Of a stretch of DNA of 49,841 bases, positions 27,038 through 36,275 are shown in pieces. Source of the DNA: JABMOW01 sp964409335 (lineage in GTDB: Bacteria; Fidelibacterota; Marinisomatia; SCGC-AAA003-L08; JACNLC01); contig CAYPCW010000013.1 in NCBI GenBank assembly GCA_964409335.1, positions 1 through 49,841 of the forward strand. The letters run 5' to 3'. The translations under genes were made by a program, and so were the position numbers. The stretch's first letter is position 1, and each line of letters begins with the position of its first letter. The notes under the pieces were generated by a model. That model worked only from the letters and a program-made list of their open reading frames with translations. It was not told the origin of the DNA and did not search any database.

Positions 27038-30000
27038 CGGACGACCTCCGTTCCGCAACTGTGTTCCAGATAATGAGGTGCGTTCGGTTCATTTCCTTCT
27101 TCACCCTCTTTATCCGGGGTACTCATAATTTTTTGGATCAACGCCCGGCGTTCGGCCTCATCATGTCGGGTGATGTCTAAATCCGTCTGCACATTAAAAT
27201 AATTTTTACCATCGATCCAGGTTTGTTCACATTTGCTATAAACGGATAAGGGATCGCCACTCCAGATAACGAAATCGGCGTCTTTGCCCGGTTCAATACT
27301 TCCGACCCATTGATCAATCATGAGTTGCTGTGCCGGGTATAGTGTCACCATTTTCAGGGCATCTTCACTGGGAACATCGCCGTATTTAACGGCTTTTGCA
27401 GCTTCCAGATTTAACCTGCGCGCCAACTCGTTGCTGTCGGAATTCAAAGAAACGATCACACCCTCCTGGTGCATCAGGGCGGCATTGAAGGGGATGGCGT
27501 CGTACACTTCAAACTTATATGCCCACCAATCGGAAAAGGTGGATCCTCCTGCCCCGTGTTCTCTCATAGCGTCCGCAACTTTGTATCCTTCCAGGATATG
27601 CTGAAATGTCCGGATGGAAAACCCGAAATCATCGGCGATTCTCATCAGGTTCAGAATTTCGTCCTGCCGATAGCTATGACAATGGACTAGTCTCTGATGG
27701 TTCAGAACTTCATCCAGCGCCTGCAGCTCAAGGTCTATCCGCGGCGGCGCTATTTTTTTCTGATCCCGTTTGGACAATGCGGTATAAACTGACCACTTTT
27801 GACGATATTCTAATGCGGCAGAAAAGCCGTCCCGGATGATCTGATCGACTCCCATTCTGGTTTGAGGGTAGCGTGTTGTGTATTTATCACCCCAGTTGGA
27901 TTGTTTCACATTTTCGCCGAGCGCAAATTTAATCCCTTCGGGGGCATTTTGATAGACCATACCGTCAGCCGTTTCTCCCCATTTCAATTTCACAACGGCA
28001 TTTTGTCCTCCGATAGGGTTCGCCGAGCCATGTAACAGATTTGCCATCGTGAGCCCGCCGGCGAGTTCCCGGTAAATTGAAATATCATCGGGATTTATGA
28101 CATCCTGACACCGGACTTCACTGGTGATTGACTGACTCCCTTCGTTTACGGCGCTCAGCGCAGTATGGGAGTGGCAATCGATGAGTCCCGGGGTTATCAC
28201 TTTACCTTGTGCATCAATAATTGTTGCGGTGGGGGGGAGATTAAGATTCTGCCCGATTTTGTAAAACTTGTCATTTTTAATCCAAATGTCGGCGGATTTC
28301 AGAATCCCTGCATCGCTGCTTGTCCAAATCGTGGCGTTTTTGATCAGCAGGTCCCCGAATGTGTCAGGAGGCGATGCCATGCCAAACGCACCTTCGGGAT
28401 ACCGAATGGTGAGTTGAGATTCCGCAGGGAATTCCGGTTCCTCCGGTATTATATCGCCGGTGGTAGTTACCACCGGCGCCAGACTCATATTAACGGGGTC
28501 TCCTGCGGGAGAGGTAAGCGTTCCCGATATATTGCCGGCTGATAAGGTGCCGGAGAACCGGTACACCCCGGTACCGAATCCGGTTAGTTTTTCACCATCA
28601 AAGGAAAAGAAAATAAAAGGGGGTTCGTGTTTTAGTTTTTTCAAAGGGACGGTGACTGAATCCTGTTTCACAGACCCTGAGTATCGATCTTTCTTTTGTT
28701 TCAGCAAAACGTGGAGGGCAACCGATGATCCCGGGAGTAAAGCCTCCCATTTCCCTTCGATTGAATCGGATGAAATCAGAGGGGCCTGGACATACTCGCT
28801 TCCCTCGACCCAAACCGATAATATTTGAGTTTTGGTATCAAAATAATCACCGTCCGTAATCAGAAAATTAGCGTATTTACCCGCCTCAATGGTCCCCAGG
28901 ATCTTTTCAACGCCCATTTGTTTTGCAGGTATCACAGTGAGGGCTTTTAACGCCTGGTTTTTATCCAGACCACAAAAGACTGCATGCGAGATGTTTTTCC
29001 TGAAACGGTCCCGGTCCTTTAATTTGGCGGATGTAAGGGAGAATGGAATGCGGTGTTTGGTCAGAATCCCCGGGTTCTCCGGCGCCAGATCCCAGTGTCT
29101 TAAATCTCTGAGGGAGACATCAATGGCATATTCTTCCGCGGATACATCGGGTGCGGCCGGGAAGTTAAGGGGAAGTATGATAAACGGCGCCGCTTCGGCA
29201 ATCTCATTTACCCGGCGGTATTCATATCCAGATCCTGCCATCCACAGAGTCAGGTTAAACTCGCGGGATATTTTGAGCGCCCGGAGCGCATTGATATCAT
29301 CGGCGACTGCAAAAATAAAGGGGAAACCGCCCAGGAGGTGTGTCGCTGCCGCCTGAAGCGCATCATCAGTCACCGGTTTCATGTTGAGTAGGGGAGAATT
29401 TTTCCATGCCGCCAACGCCTCGTCATACCATTGAGCGTCATAAAACGTCTGCCGGATTAATGCGATAGTACCCATGAGTGAATTGGGATACTCGTCATCT
29501 TCCCAGGATCCATGCTCAAATGCGATAGACTGAATGGGAACCGCCCCGGAGAAGACATTGGTTTTTTCATCACCGATATTGACAAGTTGTCCCCTCCCCT
29601 TAAAGATGCCCTTCTCCGGTATCAGCATCGCGGACGTAAATCCAATCTTTCGCAACGCATCGGCATTTTCCTTTTCAAGATCTGCCAGTCTGGTGGTGCT
29701 TTCCGGGTGAACGTAAGAGTTCCAGTGCGGATGTGGGGACGAGGGTACTGCGGCATGTGTTTCGACAAAAAGGTCAATGAACCCGGGGTAGATGGTTTTT
29801 CCGGTCAGGTCCATCACTCTGGCATCCTTGGGAATTTCAATGTCTGACCCTGCCCGGATTATTTTCTGATCCCGAATCACGAGGGCGCCATTGGATATTT
29901 CATTCCCCGGTGACAGGATGATTTTTGCATTGGTAAATGCATAGGTGTGCGGAGTTCTGTCCCGCAATCCGATTTCAGGAGCGACCTGAGAAAAGCCAAG

Positions 30001-30039
30001 GTTCATAAATACGGATAGAAATATAATTGTCTGTTTCAT
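27034..30039 (-). CDS. Two-domain amidohydrolase (tandem imidazolonepropionase-like)
   Basis: Exported protein of 1001 aa with signal peptide MKQTIIFLSVFMNLGFSQ. The N-terminal amidohydrolase half (about 20-430) is degenerate: IYPGFIDLFVETHA replaces the HxH motif, and the Asp site reads LTSAKLKD. A beta-rich linker of about 110 residues follows (LLKQKKDRYSGSVKQ). The C-terminal half (about 560-990) keeps the active signature: VITPGLIDCHSHTAL, LVHCHSYRQDEI, FQHILEGYK and SLNSDSNE, then GSIEPGKDADFVIWSGDPLS. The substrate is unknown; hydrolysis of a cyclic amide or peptide in the periplasm is likely. The ATG at 30039 lies two bases after the VOC gene's stop. The next gene overlaps its stop. 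Confidence 0.88.
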   Translation of the reverse strand: MKQTIIFLSVFMNLGFSQVAPEIGLRDRTPHTYAFTNAKIILSPGNEISNGALVIRDQKIIRAGSDIEIPKDARVMDLTGKTIYPGFIDLFVETHAAVPSSPHPHWNSYVHPESTTRLADLEKENADALRKIGFTSAMLIPEKGIFKGRGQLVNIGDEKTNVFSGAVPIQSIAFEHGSWEDDEYPNSLMGTIALIRQTFYDAQWYDEALAAWKNSPLLNMKPVTDDALQAAATHLLGGFPFIFAVADDINALRALKISREFNLTLWMAGSGYEYRRVNEIAEAAPFIILPLNFPAAPDVSAEEYAIDVSLRDLRHWDLAPENPGILTKHRIPFSLTSAKLKDRDRFRKNISHAVFCGLDKNQALKALTVIPAKQMGVEKILGTIEAGKYANFLITDGDYFDTKTQILSVWVEGSEYVQAPLISSDSIEGKWEALLPGSSVALHVLLKQKKDRYSGSVKQDSVTVPLKKLKHEPPFIFFSFDGEKLTGFGTGVYRFSGTLSAGNISGTLTSPAGDPVNMSLAPVVTTTGDIIPEEPEFPAESQLTIRYPEGAFGMASPPDTFGDLLIKNATIWTSSDAGILKSADIWIKNDKFYKIGQNLNLPPTATIIDAQGKVITPGLIDCHSHTALSAVNEGSQSITSEVRCQDVINPDDISIYRELAGGLTMANLLHGSANPIGGQNAVVKLKWGETADGMVYQNAPEGIKFALGENVKQSNWGDKYTTRYPQTRMGVDQIIRDGFSAALEYRQKWSVYTALSKRDQKKIAPPRIDLELQALDEVLNHQRLVHCHSYRQDEILNLMRIADDFGFSIRTFQHILEGYKVADAMREHGAGGSTFSDWWAYKFEVYDAIPFNAALMHQEGVIVSLNSDSNELARRLNLEAAKAVKYGDVPSEDALKMVTLYPAQQLMIDQWVGSIEPGKDADFVIWSGDPLSVYSKCEQTWIDGKNYFNVQTDLDITRHDEAERRALIQKIMSTPDKEGEEGNEPNAPHYLEHSCGTEVVR

Positions 30040-30041
30040 GA

Positions 30042-30383
30042 TCAATTCTGCGACCACAGATCAATTCTGACTCCACAGGGATCGGAAAAAGCGCCTACGA
30101 AACCGTGCTCTCCGATACTTCTTTTTGCCTCGAGTTCTTTTCCACCCAAACCGGTTGCTTTTTGCAGCGTTGCGGTGATGTCATCCGTTTCAAAATAGAT
30201 CGCCACCTGCGAGGGCTGAATGGAATCGGCGGTAAACAATCCGCCTGATTCTGTTTCAGAGAGCAGGAGGATATAATATGTGTCGGAGAATTTCTCTGCC
30301 TTCCAGCCAAAAAGCGCCCTGTAAAAGGCGGCTGATGTTTCCATGTTTGTTGTGGGTAATTCAAAATGTGCGATGCTATGCAT
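30042..30383 (-). CDS. VOC-family (glyoxalase/bleomycin-resistance-like) protein
   Basis: Small cytoplasmic protein of 113 aa with the vicinal-oxygen-chelate fold: AHFELPTTNMETSAAFYRALFGWKAE at the start, VAIYFETDDITATLQKATGLGGKE in the middle, and GAFSDPCGVRIDLW at the end. The FxxTxDxxA-type middle and DPxG motif place it with the glyoxalase-like lyases/dioxygenases. The metal ligands are not certain and the substrate is unknown. It is the first gene of the amidohydrolase operon and lies 61 bp after the small gene downstream of yggS. Confidence 0.88.
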   Translation of the reverse strand: MHSIAHFELPTTNMETSAAFYRALFGWKAEKFSDTYYILLLSETESGGLFTADSIQPSQVAIYFETDDITATLQKATGLGGKELEAKRSIGEHGFVGAFSDPCGVRIDLWSQN

Positions 30384-30444
30384 CGGATCTCCTTTTTAAA
30401 TGAATCAATTCCAGATTTTGACAGGAATTTACATCAATTTGAAA

Positions 30445-30873
30445 TCAACACACTACGTATGCATGTATCTCTTTGTAATCCAGCGCTCTGGCCAGGATTG
30501 AAATTGTGGATAAAAACATCGACGGGTACGGAACTCTGTCTGGTACCGGATGATTACCGCAGCAGAAGGTCGTTACGCCCCTTGTTTTTTTCACATACAA
30601 CGATGTGAGGTCAATGAATTCTACATTCAGTTTTTTCTGTCTGCCAACCAACGGGTTCACGCCTGTCCTGTTCACATGGTCGCTAACCGGGATGCGATTT
30701 CCGGTAAGGTTTAGCCATGGAGCGCAGTCATATATCTCAAGGGTATCAGAATTTTTACGGAGTGTGCGCAATACAGAGATGGTGCTATCGATATCTTCGG
30801 GGTCTACTATCGTCGATTTTTTATCCTGTTGAAATCCCCGGTCAATCAGATGACTTGTGATGATGGTTTCCAT
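30445..30873 (-). CDS. Small protein with purine-nucleoside-phosphorylase-like motif
   Basis: Protein of 142 aa, no secure family. Residues about 60-95 read RIPVSDHVNRTGVNPLVGRQKK, then VEFIDLTSLY. This resembles the SDHINLTGxNPLxGPN..FPDMTxxY block of trimeric purine nucleoside phosphorylases, but the phosphate- and purine-binding segments of full-length enzymes (about 270 aa) are missing. The C-terminus is helical (STISILARALDYKEIHAYVVC). GGAG lies 11 bases before the ATG, and the start overlaps the yggS end by 28 bases, so it is likely translated with yggS. It may be a remnant of PNP or a repurposed fragment. Confidence 0.6.
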   Translation of the reverse strand: METIITSHLIDRGFQQDKKSTIVDPEDIDSTISVLRTLRKNSDTLEIYDCAPWLNLTGNRIPVSDHVNRTGVNPLVGRQKKLNVEFIDLTSLYVKKTRGVTTFCCGNHPVPDRVPYPSMFLSTISILARALDYKEIHAYVVC

Positions 30874-31559
30874 AGTGGTCTTTCTCCAAATAATGCCCGG
30901 CCGATCCGAAGGTGGGTTGCCCCTTCCCGTATGGCGATTTGGTAGTCATTGCTCATACCCATGGACAATGCTTTACACGATTGAATACCCGAGTTCAGAA
31001 TTTCATCCCGCAGTACCCTGACTTCGGAAAATATCCGGCGTAAAATGGTTTTATCGTCGACCTTGGGGGCGATGGTCATCACCCCCCCAAGTTTGATTCC
31101 CGGGTATTGATTGATCTCTTTTGCCACAGACAGAGCTTCTGCGGGACATACCCCAAACTTAGCGTCATCCTTTCCGGCATTGATTTGCAGGTATACGGGC
31201 TGGCGTTTGTTGAGCTGGATCGCAGTATCACTGATCCGTTTTGCCAGTCGTTTTGAATCTACCGATTGGATCACATCAAAGAGGACTACGGCTTTCTGAA
31301 CTTTATTACTTTGAAGATGTCCGATAAAATGCAATTCCGTGTCCTCCCGGTACTTAAAGCGGTGTAGTTTATATTCGGCTTCCTGCACCCTGCTTTCGCC
31401 TATCGTGGTCAAACCGTTCTCAAATGCCAGGATCAAGTATTCCACGGGGAAGGATTTAGTGACCGCTACGAGGTTAATAGAGTCATCAGACCGGCCACAT
31501 TCATTCGCAATCCGACTAATATCGTCTTTAATCTTTTGAATGTCCGTCCCGGTAGTCAT
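30846..31559 (-). CDS. yggS: YggS/PROSC family PLP-binding protein
   Basis: PLP homeostasis protein of 237 aa, single-domain alanine-racemase fold. The PLP lysine is in LVAVTKSFP (K35). Family blocks follow: IGESRVQEAEYK, ELHFIGHLQSNKVQKAV, QSVDSKRLAKRI, LQINAGKDDAKFG, GVMTIAP, LSMGMSNDYQIAIREGATHLRIGRALFG. It carries no known enzymatic activity; it buffers PLP and affects amino-acid and vitamin B6 balance. It starts 8 bases after gyrA in the same direction, an unusual place for it, and is followed by the overlapping PNP-motif gene. Confidence 0.94.
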   Translation of the reverse strand: MTTGTDIQKIKDDISRIANECGRSDDSINLVAVTKSFPVEYLILAFENGLTTIGESRVQEAEYKLHRFKYREDTELHFIGHLQSNKVQKAVVLFDVIQSVDSKRLAKRISDTAIQLNKRQPVYLQINAGKDDAKFGVCPAEALSVAKEINQYPGIKLGGVMTIAPKVDDKTILRRIFSEVRVLRDEILNSGIQSCKALSMGMSNDYQIAIREGATHLRIGRALFGERPLWKPSSQVI

Positions 31560-31567
31560 ATGCCGTA

Positions 31568-34030
31568 TTATTCGGTTTCGTCGGATTCTTCTTTGTCGTC
31601 GTCTTTTTCCATAACGCGGGTGATGGAAGAAATCTTCGATCCTTCATCCAATCGCAACAGCCGAACGCCTTGTGTGTTTCGTCCAATCACGCGGATGGCT
31701 TGCACCGGCTGTCTGATCATGACGCCAAAATCGGTGATCACCATTAAATCGTCGGTATTTACGACTTCCAGCATCGCAACCATCTTACCCACTTTTTCAG
31801 AGGTTTTAAGTGTGATGATCCCTTTACCGCCCCGGTTTTGTACCCGGTATTCCAAAATGTTGGTTCGTTTTCCGTACCCATTATCCGTCGCAACAAGGAT
31901 GGTGCCTTCGCGTTTTACTGCGATCATACCGATCACGAGATCGTCATTGGCGCTGAGGGTGATTCCCTTAACGCCCATGGTCTTTCTACCGGTGGGACGG
32001 ATATTATTTTCGTTGAAGCGGATCGATTTACCATTTCGGGTGCCAAGAATGATATCCTCATTACCCGTTGTAATCTTGGATTCGATCAATTCATCGTCGT
32101 CTCTCACTTCAATGGCAAAGATGCCCCCTTTTCTGGGGCGGCTGTATTGGGACAAATTTGTTCTTTTTACAAGTCCGTTCTTCGTTGCCATGACGACATA
32201 ATTTTCATCAAAAAAATCTTTGACGGAGACAAAGGCGTTCACTTTTTCACCGGTAGTACACCCAATGAGATTTACAATGGCGCGTCCCCGGGATGCTCTG
32301 CCGGCTTCGGGAATTTCATGAACCTTCAGCCAATAGCATCTGCCGCTGTCGGTGAAAAAGAGCATGTGGCTGTGTGCAGAAGCCACAAACAGGTGTTCGA
32401 CAAAATCGTCTGTTTTTGCTTTTGCCCCTTGCATTCCCCGGCCACCGCGGCGTTGTGTTTTCCATCCTGAAGATGCGCTTCGCTTGATGAACCCGTTGTG
32501 GGTGATCGTGATGACCATATCTTCATCTGCAATCATATCTTCGACGCTGAACTCGGAAGCCGCACCTACAATTTCAGTAAGGCGGTTTTGCCGATATCTT
32601 TCCGCTACCTCGTTAAATTCATTCTGCATAATCTCGCTTTGTTTACCGTAATTCTCAAGAATGAATTTCAATTGCTCGATCAGCATCAGTAATTCCCGAT
32701 ATTCGGCAATAATTTTGTCAATTTCAAGTGAGGTCAGTCTTTGAAGGCGCATATCCAGAATCGCTTTTGCCTGTCTTTCAGAAAATTCAAATCTTGCAAT
32801 CAAAGCAAATTTTGCCGCATCGGGGTCTTTGGAAGCGCGAATGATGGTGATAACTTCATCAATGTTGTCCAGGGCGATTTTTAATCCTTCAAGGATATGC
32901 GCCCTCTCTTCAGCCTGCTTTAATTCAAACTGCGTTCGCCGGATAATGACATTGCGCCGGAAAACCAGAAAATGAGTCAGCGCTTCTTTCAGGTTCAGGA
33001 GACGGGGGGCGTTATCCACGAGCGCCAGCATGATCACGCCAAAGGTATCCTGAAGCTGAGTGTGTTTGAACAAATTGTTCAGGACGACACTGGCCATTGC
33101 GTCCTTTTTACACTCAATGACGATCCGTATGCCGTCTTTATCAGACTCATCCCGGAGGTCTGATATACCCTCCACTTTTTTATCTCTGACCAAATCGGCA
33201 ATTTTTTCGATCAGATTTGCTTTATTGACCTGATACGGCAGTTCGTTGACAATGATGCGTTCCTTACCGGTTTTGGTTTCTTCGATGCTGGCGCGGGCAC
33301 GCATCACTACCCTGCCCCTACCCGTCTTATAAGCCTCGTGGATGCCTTCGGTACCCAGGATCATTCCGCCGGTGGGGAAGTCTGGGCCTTTGATGTGGTT
33401 TTCGATCAACTCGTCAATGGATAAATCCGGTTTGTCAATCAGCGCGTTCAGCGCTCCAATGACCTCGTTCAGATTGTGGGGAGGGATCTTTGTTGCCATT
33501 CCCACAGCAATACCATCGGCGCCATTCATCAGCAGATTTGGAAGAACCGTGGGCAACACCTTCGGTTCAGTTAATGAATCATCAAAATTTGCGCCCCAGT
33601 CAATGGTATCTTTTTCAATATCCTTCAGCATTTCAGAGGATATCCGTGACATTCTGGCTTCCGTATATCTCATGGCGGCTGCAGAGTCTCCGTCAATTGA
33701 GCCAAAGTTACCCTGGCCGTCCATCAGCGGGTATCGAAGGGACCAGGGCTGTGCCATCCGAACAAGTGCGTCGTAGACCGAACTGTCTCCGTGAGGATGG
33801 TATTTACCCATGACCTCACCCACAATCCTGGCACATTTTTTATACGCCCGGTTCCAGGATGCGCCCAATTCGGACGTTCCATACAAAACCCGTCGGTGGA
33901 CAGGTTTTAAGCCGTCTCGTACATCCGGCAATGCCCGACTGACAATGACCGACATTGCATAATTGAGATAGGATTCACGCATTTCATGAATAATATCTCT
34001 GTCTTTTACATTTCCACCGATTATATCCAT
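31568..34030 (-). CDS. gyrA: DNA gyrase subunit A
   Basis: Type II topoisomerase subunit that cuts and rejoins DNA, 820 aa. The catalytic Tyr122 in AAMRYTEARM has the same number as in E. coli. The quinolone region HPHGDSSVYDALVRMAQ keeps Ser83 and Asp87, so it is wild type at these sites. The GyrA-box QRRGGRGMQG near residue 527 and the six-bladed C-terminal domain show that it is GyrA and not ParC; it therefore supports negative supercoiling. It lies 9 bp after gyrB, and yggS follows. The C-terminal tail is acidic (DDDKEESDETE). Confidence 0.97.
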   Translation of the reverse strand: MDIIGGNVKDRDIIHEMRESYLNYAMSVIVSRALPDVRDGLKPVHRRVLYGTSELGASWNRAYKKCARIVGEVMGKYHPHGDSSVYDALVRMAQPWSLRYPLMDGQGNFGSIDGDSAAAMRYTEARMSRISSEMLKDIEKDTIDWGANFDDSLTEPKVLPTVLPNLLMNGADGIAVGMATKIPPHNLNEVIGALNALIDKPDLSIDELIENHIKGPDFPTGGMILGTEGIHEAYKTGRGRVVMRARASIEETKTGKERIIVNELPYQVNKANLIEKIADLVRDKKVEGISDLRDESDKDGIRIVIECKKDAMASVVLNNLFKHTQLQDTFGVIMLALVDNAPRLLNLKEALTHFLVFRRNVIIRRTQFELKQAEERAHILEGLKIALDNIDEVITIIRASKDPDAAKFALIARFEFSERQAKAILDMRLQRLTSLEIDKIIAEYRELLMLIEQLKFILENYGKQSEIMQNEFNEVAERYRQNRLTEIVGAASEFSVEDMIADEDMVITITHNGFIKRSASSGWKTQRRGGRGMQGAKAKTDDFVEHLFVASAHSHMLFFTDSGRCYWLKVHEIPEAGRASRGRAIVNLIGCTTGEKVNAFVSVKDFFDENYVVMATKNGLVKRTNLSQYSRPRKGGIFAIEVRDDDELIESKITTGNEDIILGTRNGKSIRFNENNIRPTGRKTMGVKGITLSANDDLVIGMIAVKREGTILVATDNGYGKRTNILEYRVQNRGGKGIITLKTSEKVGKMVAMLEVVNTDDLMVITDFGVMIRQPVQAIRVIGRNTQGVRLLRLDEGSKISSITRVMEKDDDKEESDETE

Positions 34031-34039
34031 TTACTTCCT

Positions 34040-35998
34040 TTACACATCCAGGTTAACAACAAATTTGGCATTTTTTTCAATAAAAATTCTCCGTTCGGTG
34101 ACGTCTTCCCCCATCAGCCGGGAAAAAATCCGGTTGGTTTCGCCCATATCCTCAACATTGACTTTGATCAGAGTGCGTTTTTCCGGGTCCATGGTTGTGG
34201 ACCACAACTGGTCGGCGTTCATCTCGCCCAACCCTTTATATCTTTGGATTCCAATCTTTTTATCGCCATTTTCTTTCTTTAACCGTTTTAGTACAATTTC
34301 CTGTTCTGTTTCATCATAGGTATACACCGTCCTTGTGCCGATTGTGAGTTTGTATAATGGCGGTTGGGCGATATAAATATGTCCATTAAAAAATAGTTGT
34401 GGCATTTTACGATAAAAGAAAGTGAGCAGGAGGGTTCTAATGTGGCTGCCATCGACATCGGCGTCGGTCATGATGATTACTTTGTGATACCGAAGGTTAT
34501 CGATATTAAAATCGCCTTCGGATTCATCAGAGTTATCGTCATTAAATCCTGCGCCAAGTGCGGTGATGATCGTCTGAATTTCGTTGTTAGAGAGCAGTTT
34601 ATCGATTCTGGCTTTTTCGGCATTGATGACTTTCCCCCGTAATGGAAGAATCGCCTGAAAACGACGGTTCCGCCCCTGCTTTGCAGAGCCTCCTGCAGAA
34701 TCTCCTTCCACCAGATAAAGTTCGCTTAATTCCGGCGATTTTTCACTGCAATCTGCTAATTTCCCTGGCAGGGAAGAAATTTCGAGGACATTTTTTCTTC
34801 TGACCAACTCCCTTGCTTTTCGGGCGGCATCTCTGGCGCGTGCGGCCATTTCTGCTTTTCCCAGGATCTTTTTGGCGATTGAAGGATTTTGCTCAAAGTA
34901 ATCCGTTAGCCCTTCGGTGATAATGGAATCACATATTCCTTTTACTTCACTGTTCCCCAACTTCGTCTTGGTTTGGCCTTCAAACTGTGGTTCCGCTATT
35001 TTTACAGAAAGAACAACCACAAGGCCTTCGCGGACATCGTTTCCGCTCAAAGAAAAAGGCACCCCCTTTACCGGTTTAAATAAATTGTTCTTTGTCGCAT
35101 ATTGGTTTAGTGTCCTGGTCAGTGCCGATTTAAACCCTGCCAGATGACTACCGCCTTCAATGGTGTTGATATTATTGACAAATGTGATGATGTTTTCGGT
35201 ATAAGAATCATTGTACCGCATGGCCATTTCAATAGGTACTCCCTCTTTTTCACCGGTGATATAGATGGGTTTATCGAAGACCGGGTTATGCCCCTGGTCT
35301 ATGTGCTTGACGAATTGAGAAAGCCCGCCTTTGTAGTGATAGGTGGATTCTCTGATTTCATCAGAGCGGACATCTCTCAGATTGATGGTTAGTTCGCTGT
35401 TTAAAAATGCTAATTCACGAAGACGTTCGTCAATAAGGGCATAATCCCATTCGTTATTTTTAAAAATATTGAAATCCGGATAAAATATAGTAGTGGTGCC
35501 CGTTTTTTTAGTGTCGCCAACAACTTCTACTTTGGATTTCACGAAACCCTTTTCGTAGTTCTGCCTGTATATTTTACCATTACGGTGGACATCAACACCG
35601 CACTTTGAAGAGAGTGCGTTAACTACGGAGACACCGACACCGTGCAATCCGCCGGATACTTTATAACTGTCCTTATCAAATTTCCCCCCCGCATGAAGTA
35701 CGGTCATGACGACTTCAAGCGCCGATCTGCCTTCTCCTTTGTGTAATTCAACGGGAATACCCCGCCCATCATCTTCCACGGAAATTCCATAATCCGGCAG
35801 TATGGAAACCGTGATATTAGAACAATAACCGGCAAGAGCTTCGTCGATACTATTGTCAACAACTTCCCATATCAAATGATGCATACCTCGCTTATCAATA
35901 TCTCCGATATACATTGCCGGTCGTTTTCGTACCGCTTCAAGTCCCTTTAATACGGTAATGTTCTCTGCACCGTAGTCGCCTTTTTGAGTCGTTGTCAT
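34040..35998 (-). CDS. gyrB: DNA gyrase subunit B
   Basis: ATPase subunit of gyrase, 652 aa, the short class without the large insertion seen in E. coli (804 aa). The GHKL ATPase domain has RKRPAMYIGDIDKRGMHHLIWEVVDNSIDEALAGY and DDGRGIPVELH. The transducer follows (TNNLF region). The TOPRIM domain has EGDSAGGSAKQGRNRRFQAILPLRGK and MTDADVDGSHIRTLLLTFFYR. The C-terminus has QRYKGLGEMNADQLWSTTMDP. The start overlaps the dciA (DUF721) stop by four bases, and gyrA follows closely, so dnaN-recF-dciA-gyrB-gyrA forms one transcription unit. Confidence 0.97.
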   Translation of the reverse strand: MTTTQKGDYGAENITVLKGLEAVRKRPAMYIGDIDKRGMHHLIWEVVDNSIDEALAGYCSNITVSILPDYGISVEDDGRGIPVELHKGEGRSALEVVMTVLHAGGKFDKDSYKVSGGLHGVGVSVVNALSSKCGVDVHRNGKIYRQNYEKGFVKSKVEVVGDTKKTGTTTIFYPDFNIFKNNEWDYALIDERLRELAFLNSELTINLRDVRSDEIRESTYHYKGGLSQFVKHIDQGHNPVFDKPIYITGEKEGVPIEMAMRYNDSYTENIITFVNNINTIEGGSHLAGFKSALTRTLNQYATKNNLFKPVKGVPFSLSGNDVREGLVVVLSVKIAEPQFEGQTKTKLGNSEVKGICDSIITEGLTDYFEQNPSIAKKILGKAEMAARARDAARKARELVRRKNVLEISSLPGKLADCSEKSPELSELYLVEGDSAGGSAKQGRNRRFQAILPLRGKVINAEKARIDKLLSNNEIQTIITALGAGFNDDNSDESEGDFNIDNLRYHKVIIMTDADVDGSHIRTLLLTFFYRKMPQLFFNGHIYIAQPPLYKLTIGTRTVYTYDETEQEIVLKRLKKENGDKKIGIQRYKGLGEMNADQLWSTTMDPEKRTLIKVNVEDMGETNRIFSRLMGEDVTERRIFIEKNAKFVVNLDV

Positions 35999-36273
35999 AT
36001 AAATCTGATTTCCTTAATGGTTACTTTTGTCTGAATTTTATTTAATTTTTGGATAATTTCCTGCTTTTGCATAGTTAATTCATTTCGCCAGGCAGGACCA
36101 TCCGTTTTAACGGTTAATATATTGCCGATTAATTTCGTTATTTTTGTATTATCAGATACAATTTTACCGACAGTTGCCGACCACACTTGTTCTACCATTG
36201 CAAGCTCGATTTTGGCTGAAATATTAGTATCCTGAAGCAGGTTTTTGATCACATCTGACAATCGATACGCCAT
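35995..36273 (-). CDS. dciA: DciA-like DUF721 protein
   Basis: Protein of 92 aa from the DUF721/DciA family. It shows VEQVWSATVGKIVSDNTKI, ILTVKTDGPAWRNELTMQKQEIIQKLN, the W..vvG and aW..eL signature of the family. DciA proteins load the replicative helicase DnaB in bacteria without DnaC. The position between recF and gyrB is the usual one. It starts 2 bases after the recF stop and overlaps gyrB by four bases. The gene symbol rests on family and location. Confidence 0.8.
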   Translation of the reverse strand: MAYRLSDVIKNLLQDTNISAKIELAMVEQVWSATVGKIVSDNTKITKLIGNILTVKTDGPAWRNELTMQKQEIIQKLNKIQTKVTIKEIRFI

Positions 36274-36275
36274 GA

